Below are positions 50,361 through 60,135 of a stretch of 64,000 nt of DNA, piece by piece. Below the pieces are notes generated by a model. The model was not told the origin of the DNA and did not search any database. It saw nothing but the letters and a program-made list of their open reading frames with translations. The translations under genes were made by a program, and so were the position numbers. Source of the DNA: Fangia hongkongensis FSC776 = DSM 21703 (GTDB taxonomy: Bacteria; Pseudomonadota; Gammaproteobacteria; Francisellales; Francisellaceae); assembly GCF_000379445.1 (NCBI RefSeq), contig NZ_KB902273.1, positions 91,933 to 155,932 of the forward strand. The letters are read 5' to 3'. Each line of letters opens with the position of its first letter. Positions within the stretch are counted from its first letter, which is position 1.

Positions 50361-51875
50361 ATGATAACTGAATTAGATTTAGGACAATATAGTAATTTTC
50401 GTGGTGTTGAAAGAGAAGCGCTAAGAGTGACTCAAGATGGTCAGATTGCAACTACGATGCACCCAAAATCGCTTGGCTCTAAGCTTGCGAATGATACCAT
50501 TACCGTTGATTTTTCTGAAAGTCTTTTAGAGCTCATTACAAAGCCACATAATAGTATTGATAAGGCGCTCGATGAGCTTAAAAGTATTTCTGCCTTTTGT
50601 GCGCAAAATATTGCTAAAGATGAATATTTGTTAAATGCGAGTATGCCTGTCCCTACAGTGGAAAATGACATCAACATTGCTTATTTTGGCACTTCAAACT
50701 CAGGAAAGATGAAAGAGATCTATAGGCGTGGACTGGCTGTAAGATATGGCAAGATCATGCAGGCAATTGCCGGTGTGCATTATAATTTTTCCTTTGATAC
50801 AAGCCTGTTAAATCTATTAGGCACACAAACTGGGCTAAATCAGAACCAACTTTATTTCTCAGTCATTAATCACTACTTTGAAGCCATGTGGCTTATTCCA
50901 TACCTATTTGGCGCCTCACCTATTTGTGCTAAAAGTTCAGTTAAGGAAAAGCCTGCGTATTTACAAGATTTTGATGCAGAACATTATATTGGTGAATATG
51001 CGACCAGTCTTAGAATGAGTGATTTAGGCTATCAAAGCCCAGCGCAAAGTGATCTATATATCTCATATAAAGATGTCTCAAGCTATGTGCATGGTTTGAT
51101 TCAAGCAACAGATACACCGTATCAGGCTTTTGTTGATTTAGGTCTTTATAATGTAAAAGGTGATCTACAGCAGCTTAATACCAGTATCTTGCAAATCGAA
51201 AATGAGTATTACAGCAGTATCAGGCCAAAGCAGATTGCCAAAAGGGGGCAAAGACCTGCCTGTGCGCTTTTGCAAAGTGGGGTGCGATATTTGGAAGTGC
51301 GCCTTATTGATATTAATCCATTTACACCTCTAGGTGTTGATAAAAATACAGCAGTCTTTATAGAGCTTATGTTAATGAGTGCACTACTAAAGCCTGTGAA
51401 AGTGTATCATCGTGATGCTACTTTAAGGTATCAAAATAATCTTCGCCAAGTGATTCAATTTGGTCGGAAGCCTGGTCTTCAACTATTGGATGAGGATGTG
51501 CGTAATATCACACTTAAAAGCTATGGCTATCGTTTGTTGGATGAGATGCAAAAGACGGCACTTTTCATGGGTGAAAATTATACAAATGCTTTGGAAGATG
51601 CTTATAAGAAGCTTGATAATATTGATAAAACACCCTCTAGTCAAATGATTGAGACCTCTCAAAGTAGAGGATATCTTACAAGTATTTTAGATTTGTCTAA
51701 AAAACACCACCTTGAAATGCTAAACCATACGCTTGATCAAGCCGAGCAAACTAAGTTTACTAAGCAGGTAGAGGCGTCTTTAAAAAACCAAAGTATACTT
51801 GAGCATAGTGATACTTGTGATATTCAATCGTATATTCAGGCGTATTACAACTCTGCAGGTTGCGATAGTAAATAG
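50361..51875 (+). CDS. gshA: Glutamate--cysteine ligase
   Basis: ATP-dependent ligase of 504 residues that makes gamma-glutamylcysteine, the first step of glutathione synthesis. FRGVEREALRV is the N-terminal family signature; DFSESLLELITKP, GVHYNFSF and YLEVRLIDINPFTPLG carry ATP, glutamate and metal-binding residues. The ATG at 50361 gives the family start; a TTG at 50343 is possible. gshB is not in the window. It stands alone, 58 bases after the glycosyltransferase. Confidence 0.93.
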   Translation: MITELDLGQYSNFRGVEREALRVTQDGQIATTMHPKSLGSKLANDTITVDFSESLLELITKPHNSIDKALDELKSISAFCAQNIAKDEYLLNASMPVPTVENDINIAYFGTSNSGKMKEIYRRGLAVRYGKIMQAIAGVHYNFSFDTSLLNLLGTQTGLNQNQLYFSVINHYFEAMWLIPYLFGASPICAKSSVKEKPAYLQDFDAEHYIGEYATSLRMSDLGYQSPAQSDLYISYKDVSSYVHGLIQATDTPYQAFVDLGLYNVKGDLQQLNTSILQIENEYYSSIRPKQIAKRGQRPACALLQSGVRYLEVRLIDINPFTPLGVDKNTAVFIELMLMSALLKPVKVYHRDATLRYQNNLRQVIQFGRKPGLQLLDEDVRNITLKSYGYRLLDEMQKTALFMGENYTNALEDAYKKLDNIDKTPSSQMIETSQSRGYLTSILDLSKKHHLEMLNHTLDQAEQTKFTKQVEASLKNQSILEHSDTCDIQSYIQAYYNSAGCDSK

Positions 51876-51968
51876 GATATTTACAATTTCTTGCTGATCC
51901 TACTTGAATTTAAAAGCAAATAAGCGATGATAATGAGCTAATATATTTACAAATATCAGGTGATTATC

Positions 51969-53132
51969 ATGCAAAATTTTGAGTATTATAACCCAACTCG
52001 CATTTACTTTGGCACAGGTGAAATTGCAAAATTAGAAAATGCAGTACCGAAAGACAAACGTGTTCTTATTATTTACGGTGGCGGTAGTATTAAGAATAAT
52101 GGTGTCTATGATGAAGTGTTGTCGGCGCTATCAAATCATGATACACATGACTTTTCAGGGATTGAGCCAAATCCTGAATATGAAACGTGCATGAAGGCAG
52201 TTAAGTACATTCAAGCAAACAATATTGATTTTGTGGTTGCTGTGGGTGGTGGTTCAGTGATTGATGCGACAAAATTCATTGTTGCAGCAGCTTATTTTGA
52301 GGGTGAGCCTTGGGATATTTTGACAAAAGGAGCTGAAATCAAAAAAGCTTTGCCATTTGGCTGCGTTTTAACATTGCCAGCAACAGGTTCAGAAATGAAT
52401 ATCAACTCAGTTATTTCAAGACGAGAGTTTAATAAAAAGCTTCCGTTTGCTAACGAAAAAGTATTCCCACAGTTTTCAATTCTTGATCCAGAAACAACCT
52501 ATACACTTCCATCAAGACAGGTTGCAAATGGTGTGGTGGATGCATTTGTTCATGTGATTGAGCAGTATCTAACCTATCCGCAAGATGCGCCACTTCAAGA
52601 TCGATTTGCAGAGGGTATTTTGCAAACGCTTATTGAAGAAGGAGAGAAAGTCTTAGCAAAGCCTGATGATTATAATGTACGTGCAAATATTATGTGGTGC
52701 GCAACTTTGGCATTAAATACGCTTATCTCAAAAGGAGTTAAAAGTGATTGGGCTACGCATATGATTGGTCATGAATTAACGGCAATTTTTGGCCTTGATC
52801 ATGCACAGACTTTAGCAATTATTCTGCCAAGCGTGATGAATTATAAGCGCGATAAGAAGGCCAAAAAGCTTTCTCAATATGCCGAGCGTGTATGGCAGGC
52901 GGATAAAAACCTATCACAAGATGAGAAAATTGACTTCGCAATTGCGAAAACACGTCAGTTTTTTGAAACGATGGGCAATCATACTTATTTAAAAGCCTAT
53001 GATATTGATCAATCCAAGTTGCCACTTGTGCTTGAAAACTTACAAGATAACAATATGGTTTCACTGGGTGAACACCAAGATATTACATTAGAAGACAGCC
53101 AAAAAATTATTGAAATGAGCTATGATCATTAG
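51969..53132 (+). CDS. Iron-containing alcohol dehydrogenase (YqhD-like)
   Basis: NAD(P)H-dependent aldehyde reductase/alcohol dehydrogenase of 387 residues, Fe-dependent type III. It begins FEYYNPTRIYFGTGEIAKL, has VGGGSVIDATKFIVAAA for cofactor binding, TLPATGSEMN, and metal-binding His in AFVHVIEQYL, HMIGHELTAIFGLDHAQTLAI. The long GLDHAQ region and the N-terminus match YqhD, which reduces broad aldehydes and protects from lipid-peroxidation products. An AGGTGAT sequence lies eight bases before this start. Confidence 0.92.
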   Translation: MQNFEYYNPTRIYFGTGEIAKLENAVPKDKRVLIIYGGGSIKNNGVYDEVLSALSNHDTHDFSGIEPNPEYETCMKAVKYIQANNIDFVVAVGGGSVIDATKFIVAAAYFEGEPWDILTKGAEIKKALPFGCVLTLPATGSEMNINSVISRREFNKKLPFANEKVFPQFSILDPETTYTLPSRQVANGVVDAFVHVIEQYLTYPQDAPLQDRFAEGILQTLIEEGEKVLAKPDDYNVRANIMWCATLALNTLISKGVKSDWATHMIGHELTAIFGLDHAQTLAIILPSVMNYKRDKKAKKLSQYAERVWQADKNLSQDEKIDFAIAKTRQFFETMGNHTYLKAYDIDQSKLPLVLENLQDNNMVSLGEHQDITLEDSQKIIEMSYDH

Positions 53133-53154
53133 TTGATAATTGATTGATTACTTT

Positions 53155-53430
53155 ATGCTAAACTGGAAGGCGGTTAAGGTTACTGCCAGTTATTTTATAC
53201 TGTATGTGATCATTGCATCTTTGGCTGCATGGGTGCCTTTTATGTTGTTTGGTATTATATTTGGCGGCATATCCATCATTCTGGCGGCAATGACTATGGC
53301 GGTTTTAAGAGCAATTGATTTTATCAATGATCAAAAGAAAAAAATTGGCATTAAAAAGTTTCTTATTGCCATGATCCTACTGTTATGTATCGATGTTGTA
53401 TGGTTTTTCTTGTATGGACTATGGGCTTAA
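53155..53430 (+). CDS. Small membrane protein
   Basis: Hypothetical protein of 91 residues with three hydrophobic segments (roughly TASYFILYVIIASLAAWVPF, MLFGIIFGGISIILAAMTMA, and FLIAMILLLCIDVVWFFLYGL). A charged turn ...NDQKKKIGIKK precedes the last helix. There is no family I recognise. It lies 22 bases after the YqhD-like gene and may be co-transcribed. The start may be an upstream TTG at 53140 instead. Confidence 0.5.
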   Translation: MLNWKAVKVTASYFILYVIIASLAAWVPFMLFGIIFGGISIILAAMTMAVLRAIDFINDQKKKIGIKKFLIAMILLLCIDVVWFFLYGLWA

Positions 53431-53511
53431 TTCTTTTTTATGTAGAGCGCTTATGCTTATAAAGTTGTAATACTAATCACTTTCGTGATTGGATTAAATG
53501 TTTAAAAGGTA

Positions 53512-53540
53512 TTGAAAATAATAATAGTTATCATTATTAT
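53512..53540 (+). promoter_or_regulatory. Fur-box promoter of the siderophore ABC importer
   Basis: TTGAAA (53512-53517) and TATTAT (53535-53540) are 17 bases apart. The segment 53520-53538 (AATAATAGTTATCATTATT) matches the Fur consensus GATAATGATAATCATTATC at 14 of 19 positions and overlaps both the spacer and the -10 box, so iron-loaded Fur would block transcription. Confidence 0.7.
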
Positions 53541-53572
53541 AACTAGCCTTGTTATCAATCTTTATCTTAAAT

Positions 53573-54502
53573 ATGTTTAAAATAAAAACGATTTTCATAG
53601 CGGCATTTTTTTGCCTTTTTAGTATTTATCATGCAGTAGCACTAGAAACTCAACATCAAAATTTAGCACATAAACGTGTTGTTGTGTTAGAGTTTGGTCT
53701 TCTAGATAGCTTGATGATATTAGGAATTAAGCCTGTGGCGATTGCTGGCAATCATGTGGGTGAGGGCACTATTCCCGGTTATTTAAAAGATGTTGTAGCC
53801 AAAAGCCAAAGTGTTGGCACAAGACAAAATCCAAGTTTAACTGCGATTGCGGCTTTAAAGCCAGATGTTATTCTAGCAGATACAACCTTTCATAGCGGAG
53901 TGATTCCTGAGCTTAAAAAAATTGCGCCTGTCATCGCTTTAAATAGCATGATGGCAACACCAAAAGAGCAAATGGAAAACCTAATGGTGCTGGCAAAGTA
54001 TTTCCATCAAGAGGGCAAAGCCAAAATAGCAATTGAACAATTTAATCAAGAATATCAAGAGCTTGTGATCAAAGGCAAAGCGCATAAAGCAACTGTTCTT
54101 ATGGGTTATGTCACGCCAACAGGAATGTTCCGTGCTTTGTCGCACAACTCTGTTGCAACGGTTATTCTCAAAGAAATATCAAAAGAAAATTTGATTTTAC
54201 AAAGCTCTTCCCACCAGCGTGTTGAAATGACACCAGAGGCTGTGCTTGCTAAAAACCCACAAGCGATTGTTATTCTTGTCACTGATGGGGATTATAAAAC
54301 CCTTAAAAAACTCACCAATAATCCACTTTGGAAAAATCTTCAGGCAGTAAAAAATAATAAAGTATATTTTATGTCTCGTGATATTTGGGCGCAAACACAT
54401 GGATTACAGGCCGATAAATTAGCACTAGAGCAAGCAAAAGATAGTGGGTTTTTAACTTTGTCGACTCCTGTGAAATTAAGCCAAAAAAGCATCATGATGT
54501 AA
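53573..54502 (+). CDS. Siderophore/iron ABC transporter substrate-binding protein
   Basis: Periplasmic binding protein of 309 residues. The signal peptide is FKIKTIFIAAFFCLFSIYHAVA. The helical-backbone fold typical of iron-siderophore binders follows: VVVLEFGLLDSLMILGIKPVAIAGN, GTRQNPSLTAIAALKPDVILAD, and KVYFMSRDIWAQTHGLQADKLALEQ. It resembles FatB/YfiY and citrate-type binding proteins. It comes first in a four-gene operon under a Fur box. The start at 53573 gives the proper signal peptide. Confidence 0.88.
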   Translation: MFKIKTIFIAAFFCLFSIYHAVALETQHQNLAHKRVVVLEFGLLDSLMILGIKPVAIAGNHVGEGTIPGYLKDVVAKSQSVGTRQNPSLTAIAALKPDVILADTTFHSGVIPELKKIAPVIALNSMMATPKEQMENLMVLAKYFHQEGKAKIAIEQFNQEYQELVIKGKAHKATVLMGYVTPTGMFRALSHNSVATVILKEISKENLILQSSSHQRVEMTPEAVLAKNPQAIVILVTDGDYKTLKKLTNNPLWKNLQAVKNNKVYFMSRDIWAQTHGLQADKLALEQAKDSGFLTLSTPVKLSQKSIMM

Positions 54503-54518
54503 TTTTGTCATGACAAAA
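54503..54518. promoter_or_regulatory. 16-bp perfect palindrome after the substrate-binding protein gene
   Basis: TTTTGTCATGACAAAA begins directly after the stop codon of the binding-protein gene, in the 86-base gap before the permease start. It could be a processing or attenuating hairpin that lets the binding protein be made in excess, or an operator. A perfect stem without a loop folds poorly as RNA, which weakens the attenuation idea. Confidence 0.35.
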
Positions 54519-54588
54519 ATAAGCTTTCTAATACAAGTTCTAAAGTATTTTGAAATAAATACTTCCTGTGCTTATAAGTGCATTGAAC

Positions 54589-55575
54589 ATGCATAAAATT
54601 CAGTTAAGCAAAACAGGTTATTTGGCCTCTTTTGGCGCTATGTTGCTAGTGGTTCTTTTCATTTATTCGCTAAAATTAGGTGCAATTAATATATCACTTA
54701 TGCCGTTATTTCAAGGCGTGCACTTAAGTGATTTGCAACGGATTATTTTGTTTGATGTCCATATGCCACGAGTGATTTCAGCGGCTATTATTGGTGCAGC
54801 ATTAGCGATCAGCGGTCTTTTGGTACAAGTGGTGCTTAAAAATGACTTGGCAAGTCCAAGTTTGCTTGGGATCAGTCAAGGGGTGGCGTTAACAGATGTT
54901 ATTTTATGGCTTTTTTTCTCGCACCTTGGTCAGTTTTATTATTTTGTGTTTTCTGTGTTAGGCGGACTTATAACAGCATTTTTGATATTTGGATTGACTG
55001 CAAAAGGCGTGATGTCAAAAACCAAACTGATCCTTGCAGGAATCGCAGTTAATACACTTTTATACGCACTGTCACACTTGTTGATTTTGCTTTTTCCGGA
55101 TGAAGCACAAAGTGTCCTGTTTAATATTAACGGCTCTTTAATGGCAACCAACTGGCAAAGTGTGTTATATCTTCTTTCAGGTGTAACGCCTGTGATGATT
55201 ATCTTAGTGTTTTTAACACATAAGCTTAATATTTTAAGCCTTTCTGATGAGGTGCAAAGTGCCCTTGGGGAGAATATACGCTTTTTGAAAGTAATTTTTA
55301 TTCTCTTTGCAGTTATATTAAATGCCGTAGCTGTTAGTGTTTCAGGTCCAATATTTTTCTTTGGACTTCTTATCCCGCAAGGCTTGAGACTTATGGGGGT
55401 CCATTTGATAAAGGCAAGGTTTTACTTATGTTTGATTTTTGGTCCTATTGTCTTGATTGCAGCAGATAGTATTATTCGTTACTTTTTTAGCACAGATGAA
55501 GTGCCGATTGGGATTATTATCGGAATGATTTCAGCCCCTTTATTTATTCTTTTAGCACGAGTGTCAGCGAGGTGA
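54589..55575 (+). CDS. FecCD-family iron-siderophore ABC permease 1
   Basis: Membrane permease of 328 residues with about nine to ten helices. The FecCD pattern is clear: LQRIILFDVHMPRVISAAIIGAALAISGLLVQVVLKNDLASPSLLGISQG, the AxLAxSGLxxQxxxxNPLAxPxxLG-type segment, and GPIFFFGLLIPQGLRLMG near the end. It forms half of the channel with the second permease. The ATG at 54589 is chosen; a GTG at 54568 is possible. The next gene begins three bases after its stop. Confidence 0.88.
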   Translation: MHKIQLSKTGYLASFGAMLLVVLFIYSLKLGAINISLMPLFQGVHLSDLQRIILFDVHMPRVISAAIIGAALAISGLLVQVVLKNDLASPSLLGISQGVALTDVILWLFFSHLGQFYYFVFSVLGGLITAFLIFGLTAKGVMSKTKLILAGIAVNTLLYALSHLLILLFPDEAQSVLFNINGSLMATNWQSVLYLLSGVTPVMIILVFLTHKLNILSLSDEVQSALGENIRFLKVIFILFAVILNAVAVSVSGPIFFFGLLIPQGLRLMGVHLIKARFYLCLIFGPIVLIAADSIIRYFFSTDEVPIGIIIGMISAPLFILLARVSAR

Positions 55576-55578
55576 TAG

Positions 55579-56532
55579 ATGAAAGAGAATAGAGCCTTTT
55601 TTTTGTTGCTTTTGTTTTTTATCGCGCTTCTTGGATTTGGTGTGTTCTTTTGGCTTTATTATATTTATAGTACAGTCCCTTTGTATTCACGCGCGCTTAT
55701 TATCTATCAGTTTAATCTGCCTCGAATCCTTCTTGATATACTATGTGGTTCCCTATTTGCCTTAGCAGGCACTTTTTTGCAGGCGTGTATTAAAAACCCC
55801 TTGGGTTCACCAGAGGTGATGGGCATTTCAACAGCCTCTGTTTTATCCATTGCAATTGCGCTGTCGTTTGGATTTTCTCAGACACCAATTATTTTGATGT
55901 TATGTGCGTTTTTGGGTGCGTTAATAGCGATATTATGTGTGTTTTTATTTTCATATAAAAATGGCCATATTACGATTTTGCAATTGATTTTGATGGGTTC
56001 TGGCGTTGCTCTTTTTACCAAGGCAGTTTTACACTTTCTCACGCTAAATATGCCACCTGCAGTGACTTCGTTATTAACTATTATTGCCGGGTCAAGCTAT
56101 GGTGCAAACTGGCATCTTTTGCATTATTTGTTGCCGATAGGCATTGTAAGCTTGATTATTGGCATTTGTTTTTCGTATAAAATAAAGTATCTGTATTTAG
56201 GGGATGTGTTATGCAAAAGCTTAGGAATTAACATCTTACGACTTCGCATTAGTTTATTATTATTGGTTGTGCTGTTAACTGCGCTTGCAAGTGCAGGTAC
56301 GGGTAATTTAGGTTTTGTGGGTTTGGTTGCACCGAATATTGCAAGACTTTTGACTAAAAGGCAAATGCAGTGGATTTTACTATATGCCATTGTGTTAGGT
56401 GCGCTATTTGTACTTTTTGCTGATGCACTTAATGTGTTTGTTTTCTCGCCAACTGAAATTCCTGTTGGCCTTATTACCATTATTATTGGTACACCTTATT
56501 TTATTTGGTTATTAAGAAGAAGTGATACATAG
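55579..56532 (+). CDS. FecCD-family iron-siderophore ABC permease 2
   Basis: Second permease, 317 residues with about nine to ten helices. Conserved sequences include RALIIYQFNLPRILLDILCGSLFALAGTFLQACIKNPLGSPEVMGIST and GNLGFVGLVAPNIARLLTK. It would pair with the first permease to form a heterodimeric channel, as in FecC/FecD-like systems. It is followed immediately by the ATPase gene. Confidence 0.88.
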   Translation: MKENRAFFLLLLFFIALLGFGVFFWLYYIYSTVPLYSRALIIYQFNLPRILLDILCGSLFALAGTFLQACIKNPLGSPEVMGISTASVLSIAIALSFGFSQTPIILMLCAFLGALIAILCVFLFSYKNGHITILQLILMGSGVALFTKAVLHFLTLNMPPAVTSLLTIIAGSSYGANWHLLHYLLPIGIVSLIIGICFSYKIKYLYLGDVLCKSLGINILRLRISLLLLVVLLTALASAGTGNLGFVGLVAPNIARLLTKRQMQWILLYAIVLGALFVLFADALNVFVFSPTEIPVGLITIIIGTPYFIWLLRRSDT

Positions 56533-57297
56533 ATGATTCATATTCAAAATTTAGCATATGCTTATGGCAAAAAATTAATACTCCAAGACATTAGTGTTGA
56601 AATACCGGCAAATAAAATCACGGCCATCATTGGCACAAATGGATGTGGGAAATCAACGCTACTTAAAAATATTGCTAAGATACTCTCTTATCAAAAAGGC
56701 TGTATTCAGATTGATGGTGAGAAACTCACTGCAATGAGTCGAAAGCGCTTAGCAAAGAAAGTTGCCTTTTTACCGCAAAATCCCGAGGCGCCAGAAGGGC
56801 TTACGGTGCGAGAAATCGTTGAGTTGGGGCGCCACCCTTATCAAAGCTTCCTTTCGGGTAAAAGTGTCTCAGATGCCATGAAGGTGGAGCAGGCGCTTAA
56901 AGAAGTTAGTTTAACGGAGGAGCAAGATAAGCTTTTAAGTGCGCTATCAGGCGGACAAAAACAACGTGCTTGGCTTGCTATGACGCTGGCGCAAGATACG
57001 CCTATTTTGCTTCTAGATGAGCCAACGACCTTTTTGGATATCCAACACCAAAAACAATTGTTAGAGCTTCTTCACAGGTTGAATCAGAAATTAAATAAAA
57101 CCATTGTTATGGTGCTTCATGACTTAAATCAGGTGAATCAGTTTGCTGATTATATTGTTGCGCTTAAGGCAGGAAAGCTCGTAACACAAGGGTATAAAGC
57201 AGATGTGATGAATAAAAGCACCATTTTACAGGTGTTTAATATCGAAGTGGATTTTTTGCATAATGCACAGGGAAAGTGTGATTATATTGCTGTGTGA
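56533..57297 (+). CDS. Iron-siderophore ABC transporter ATP-binding protein
   Basis: ATPase of 254 residues of the FecE/FepC type. Walker A is GTNGCGKSTL, the Q-loop is in FLPQNPEAPEGLTVRE, the signature is LSGGQKQRAWLAM, Walker B is ILLLDEPTTFLD and the H-loop is VLHDLNQ. It powers import through the two FecCD permeases. It is the last gene of the operon, with its start on the base after the permease stop. Together with the LbtU-like porin it would give an import path from outer membrane to cytoplasm; the link is inferred. Confidence 0.93.
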   Translation: MIHIQNLAYAYGKKLILQDISVEIPANKITAIIGTNGCGKSTLLKNIAKILSYQKGCIQIDGEKLTAMSRKRLAKKVAFLPQNPEAPEGLTVREIVELGRHPYQSFLSGKSVSDAMKVEQALKEVSLTEEQDKLLSALSGGQKQRAWLAMTLAQDTPILLLDEPTTFLDIQHQKQLLELLHRLNQKLNKTIVMVLHDLNQVNQFADYIVALKAGKLVTQGYKADVMNKSTILQVFNIEVDFLHNAQGKCDYIAV

Positions 57298-57311
57298 AAA
57301 ATAAAATGACG

Positions 57312-57388
57312 TGGTAGCTACGAGTGGACTTGAACCACCGACCCCAGCATTATGAATGCTGTGCTCTAACCAGCTGAGCTACGTAGCC
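57312..57388 (-). tRNA. tRNA-Met (elongator, anticodon CAT)
   Basis: A 77-nt cloverleaf on the minus strand begins GGCTACGTAGCTCAG and ends with an encoded CCA. The acceptor arms pair (one G-U), and the anticodon stem CAGCA/TGCTG holds the loop TTCATAA, anticodon CAT at 57352-57354. The sequence closely matches elongator tRNA-Met. An initiator would show an unpaired first base and three G-C pairs in the anticodon stem, which are absent. Confidence 0.95.
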
Positions 57389-57401
57389 ACGACAGCTGTG
57401 A

Positions 57402-57430
57402 ATTATCTTAGAGAGAGGAAATTTTGTCAA
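57402..57430 (-). promoter_or_regulatory. Strong promoter of tRNA-Met
   Basis: On the minus strand a perfect -35 TTGACA (57425-57430) and -10 GATAAT (57402-57407) are separated by 17 bases. An A/T-rich tract upstream could act as an UP element. The start point would be just before the mature tRNA. Confidence 0.7.
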
Positions 57431-57639
57431 TAGCTTTTTTAAAGCTTTCTGCAAGAATCATAGATTTTCATCAGCCAGTTGTGCAATAAATGCTGATTTT
57501 TGCGGTTATTGTGTCTATAATGTCGAGCTTATTGCTAAGGTGATGTTGCTCGGTTAGTAATAATGCTGATTTTGATGTGGTTAATGTCAAGATCGGATAG
57601 ATGAATTTTAATTATAAAAGGTAATATAGGAATATCGTA

Positions 57640-58542
57640 ATGTCTGACGGTAGAGATAAATTAAATGATTTTTCACTGTTAAAATCATTGGTAGGTGGAA
57701 AAAGCATTAAAGAGAAAACTGAGCGTATGCGAAAGGCGCATGCTGAGGCAAAAGAGCGTAATGCAAAAGCACCGCACGCCAAAAGAGCGAAAGCTGAGTC
57801 AACTGAGCAAAATGCTAAGCCTGCTACTCGACGTCATTCAAAGCACACGAAATCTACAAGACAAGAGCGTGTTAACCAGCAGCGGACACCTTTTCGTATG
57901 CCGCAATTTGGCCAAAAACAGCATGATGAGTTGGTGGTCGAATTGCCAGAAGAAGCTGCTGAAGCTGTGGTTATTAGCATTAACCCAGAAAAACAGCAAT
58001 TTAAAGAAGAACAAAGACTTTTTAAATGGCTATGTCAACGATTTCCAAAGTGCTTTAATCCAAAAGATAAACGTCCACTTAAAATTGGCATAAGCCAAGA
58101 TATTGAAGTGATTTACCAAAATGAGCACTTTGCTCCGGTGGATCAGTATATATTGCGCAATGTTTTAAAGCGTTATGTTGGGGATACACGCTATCAACGT
58201 GCGGTATTAGAACATAAAATGCGTTTTAATTTGCAAGGCATGCCCGTTGAGGACTATGCAGAGGAGCACATCTCTTATGCCAAACAGCGCTTAGAAGAAA
58301 TTGCTGAAAAGGCTGAACTTAGGGCGCAAGGCATTGATATTAAAGAATATTATCAGAAAAAACGCGAGCAAGAGCGTTTAGAGAAAGAGGCCGAGCTTAA
58401 GTCAAAAGAAGAAGGCGATGACAATACTTCAAAGACGAGTGAGTCAACTGACACAACAAGCGAAGAGAAAGCTCTGGATGTTACAAATACAACGAGTGAT
58501 GCTTCTATTGATGATAAGGCTGATAAAGCGGATAAGGAATAA
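57640..58542 (+). CDS. proQ: ProQ/FinO-domain RNA chaperone
   Basis: RNA-binding protein of 300 residues. A basic, low-complexity N-terminal tail of ~90 residues (RRHSKHTKSTRQERV) precedes the ProQ/FinO domain: LFKWLCQRFPKCFNPKDKRPLKIGISQDI and LRNVLKRYVGDTRYQRAVLEHKMRFNLQGMPVEDYAEEHISYAKQRLEEI. The C-terminal tail is acidic and Ser/Thr-rich instead of the short C-terminal domain of E. coli ProQ. Such proteins stabilise small RNAs and mRNAs. prfC starts three bases downstream. Confidence 0.88.
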   Translation: MSDGRDKLNDFSLLKSLVGGKSIKEKTERMRKAHAEAKERNAKAPHAKRAKAESTEQNAKPATRRHSKHTKSTRQERVNQQRTPFRMPQFGQKQHDELVVELPEEAAEAVVISINPEKQQFKEEQRLFKWLCQRFPKCFNPKDKRPLKIGISQDIEVIYQNEHFAPVDQYILRNVLKRYVGDTRYQRAVLEHKMRFNLQGMPVEDYAEEHISYAKQRLEEIAEKAELRAQGIDIKEYYQKKREQERLEKEAELKSKEEGDDNTSKTSESTDTTSEEKALDVTNTTSDASIDDKADKADKE

Positions 58543-58545
58543 TCC

Positions 58546-60123
58546 ATGTCACTTGAAAGTCATATTAATAAGCGAAAAACATTCGCTATTATTTCTCACC
58601 CAGATGCTGGAAAGACAACCATCACAGAGAAAATGCTTCTTTTTGGGAATCTAATTCAGTTGGCTGGAACCGTAAAGGGTAAAAAATCAGGTAGGCATGC
58701 TACTTCTGATTGGATGGAGATGGAAAAGCAGCGCGGTATCTCCATTACAACCTCTGTAATGCAGTTCCCTTATGGGGGGAATGTTATCAACCTTTTAGAT
58801 ACCCCAGGACACGAGGATTTCTCAGAAGATACCTATCGCACACTAACAGCAGTGGATTCAGCCTTAATGGTGATCGATGGTGTGAAAGGGGTCGAGCAAA
58901 GAACCATTAAGTTAATGGAGGTTTGCCGCCTTAGAACAACGCCAATTTTAACCTTTATCAATAAGTTTGATCGTGACACACGTGATCCAATGGAGCTTAT
59001 GGATGAAGTTGAAGAGGTCTTAAACATAAAATGTGCGCCAATGACTTGGCCGATCGCCTCTGGAAAGTCCTTTAAAGGTGTATATCATCTCTATGAAGAT
59101 AAAACTATTTTATTTGAAACCGGTCATGGTCACCATATTCACGATTATGAAGTGATCGAAGGTTTGGGCAACCCAGTATTGGATGAGAAAATTGGCTACC
59201 TTGCTGAGGAGCTTCGCGAGGAAGTGGAGCTTGTGAAAGGGGCAAGTCATGAGTTTGATTTAGAGGCGTATAACAAAGGAGAGTTGACGCCTGTCTTTTT
59301 TGGTACGGCGCTCAGTAATTTTGGTATTAAAGAAATGCTCGATGCATTTGCTAAATACGCTCCAGCGCCACAAGCACGTGAGACCAAAGAGAGAATGGTC
59401 GAACCAAATGAGAATAATTTAACAGGCTTTGTGTTTAAAATTCAGGCAAATATGGATCCGCAACATCGTGATCGTATTGCCTTTTTTCGATTGTGCTCAG
59501 GTGAGTATAAAAAGGGAATGAAGCTTTATCATGTGCGCTCAGGTAAGCAAATGCAAGTTTCTAATGCGCTGATGTTCAAAGCTGGAGAGCGCGAGCATTT
59601 GGAAGAGGCTTACTCTGGTGATATCATTGGGCTTCACAATCACGGCACAATCCAGATAGGTGATGTGTTTACACTTGGAGAAAAGCTTAAATACACAGGT
59701 ATTCCAAATTTTGCGCCAGAGCTTTTTAAACGTGTCCGTCTACAGGATCCGCTTAAAATGAAAGCACTCTTAAAAGGGCTTATTCAGCTATCAGAAGAAG
59801 GTGCAACGCAAGTTTTCAGGCCACTTAATAGTAATGATTTAATTCTAGGGGCAATTGGGGTGCTACAGTTTGATGTTGTGGCGCAGCGTCTAGAGACAGA
59901 ATACGGCGTGAAATGCTCTTATGAAGCAGTTAATGTAGTCGCCTCAAGATGGGTTGAGTGTGATGACAAGAAAAAGCTTGAGCTATTTAGCAAAAAATAC
60001 CATGACAACCTTGCCTTAGATGGCGGGGATCATCTAACTTATCTAGCGGCAACACGGGTGAACTTGCAATTAGCAGAGGAGCGAAACCCTGATATTCGCT
60101 TTCTCGCGACCAGAGAGCACTAA
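58546..60123 (+). CDS. prfC: Peptide chain release factor 3
   Basis: Translational GTPase of 525 residues that recycles RF1/RF2 from the ribosome. G1 is [10 protein letters not shown]2 lies around [15 protein letters not shown]3 is DTPGHEDF, G4 is NKFDRD, and the RF3-specific continuation is [15 protein letters not shown] and [11 protein letters not shown]. Full length. AAGGAATAATCC just before the ATG gives a ribosome-binding site within the end of proQ. It ends 12 bases before the convergent pilin gene. Confidence 0.96.
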   Translation: MSLESHINKRKTFAIISHPDAGKTTITEKMLLFGNLIQLAGTVKGKKSGRHATSDWMEMEKQRGISITTSVMQFPYGGNVINLLDTPGHEDFSEDTYRTLTAVDSALMVIDGVKGVEQRTIKLMEVCRLRTTPILTFINKFDRDTRDPMELMDEVEEVLNIKCAPMTWPIASGKSFKGVYHLYEDKTILFETGHGHHIHDYEVIEGLGNPVLDEKIGYLAEELREEVELVKGASHEFDLEAYNKGELTPVFFGTALSNFGIKEMLDAFAKYAPAPQARETKERMVEPNENNLTGFVFKIQANMDPQHRDRIAFFRLCSGEYKKGMKLYHVRSGKQMQVSNALMFKAGEREHLEEAYSGDIIGLHNHGTIQIGDVFTLGEKLKYTGIPNFAPELFKRVRLQDPLKMKALLKGLIQLSEEGATQVFRPLNSNDLILGAIGVLQFDVVAQRLETEYGVKCSYEAVNVVASRWVECDDKKKLELFSKKYHDNLALDGGDHLTYLAATRVNLQLAEERNPDIRFLATREH

Positions 60124-60135
60124 ATCCTACCCAAC

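Noticed and set aside
53472..53490. AATCAC-TTTC-GTGATT hairpin as a terminator after the small membrane protein gene
   Set aside because: The stem is only six pairs and no T-run follows, so a terminator cannot be claimed.
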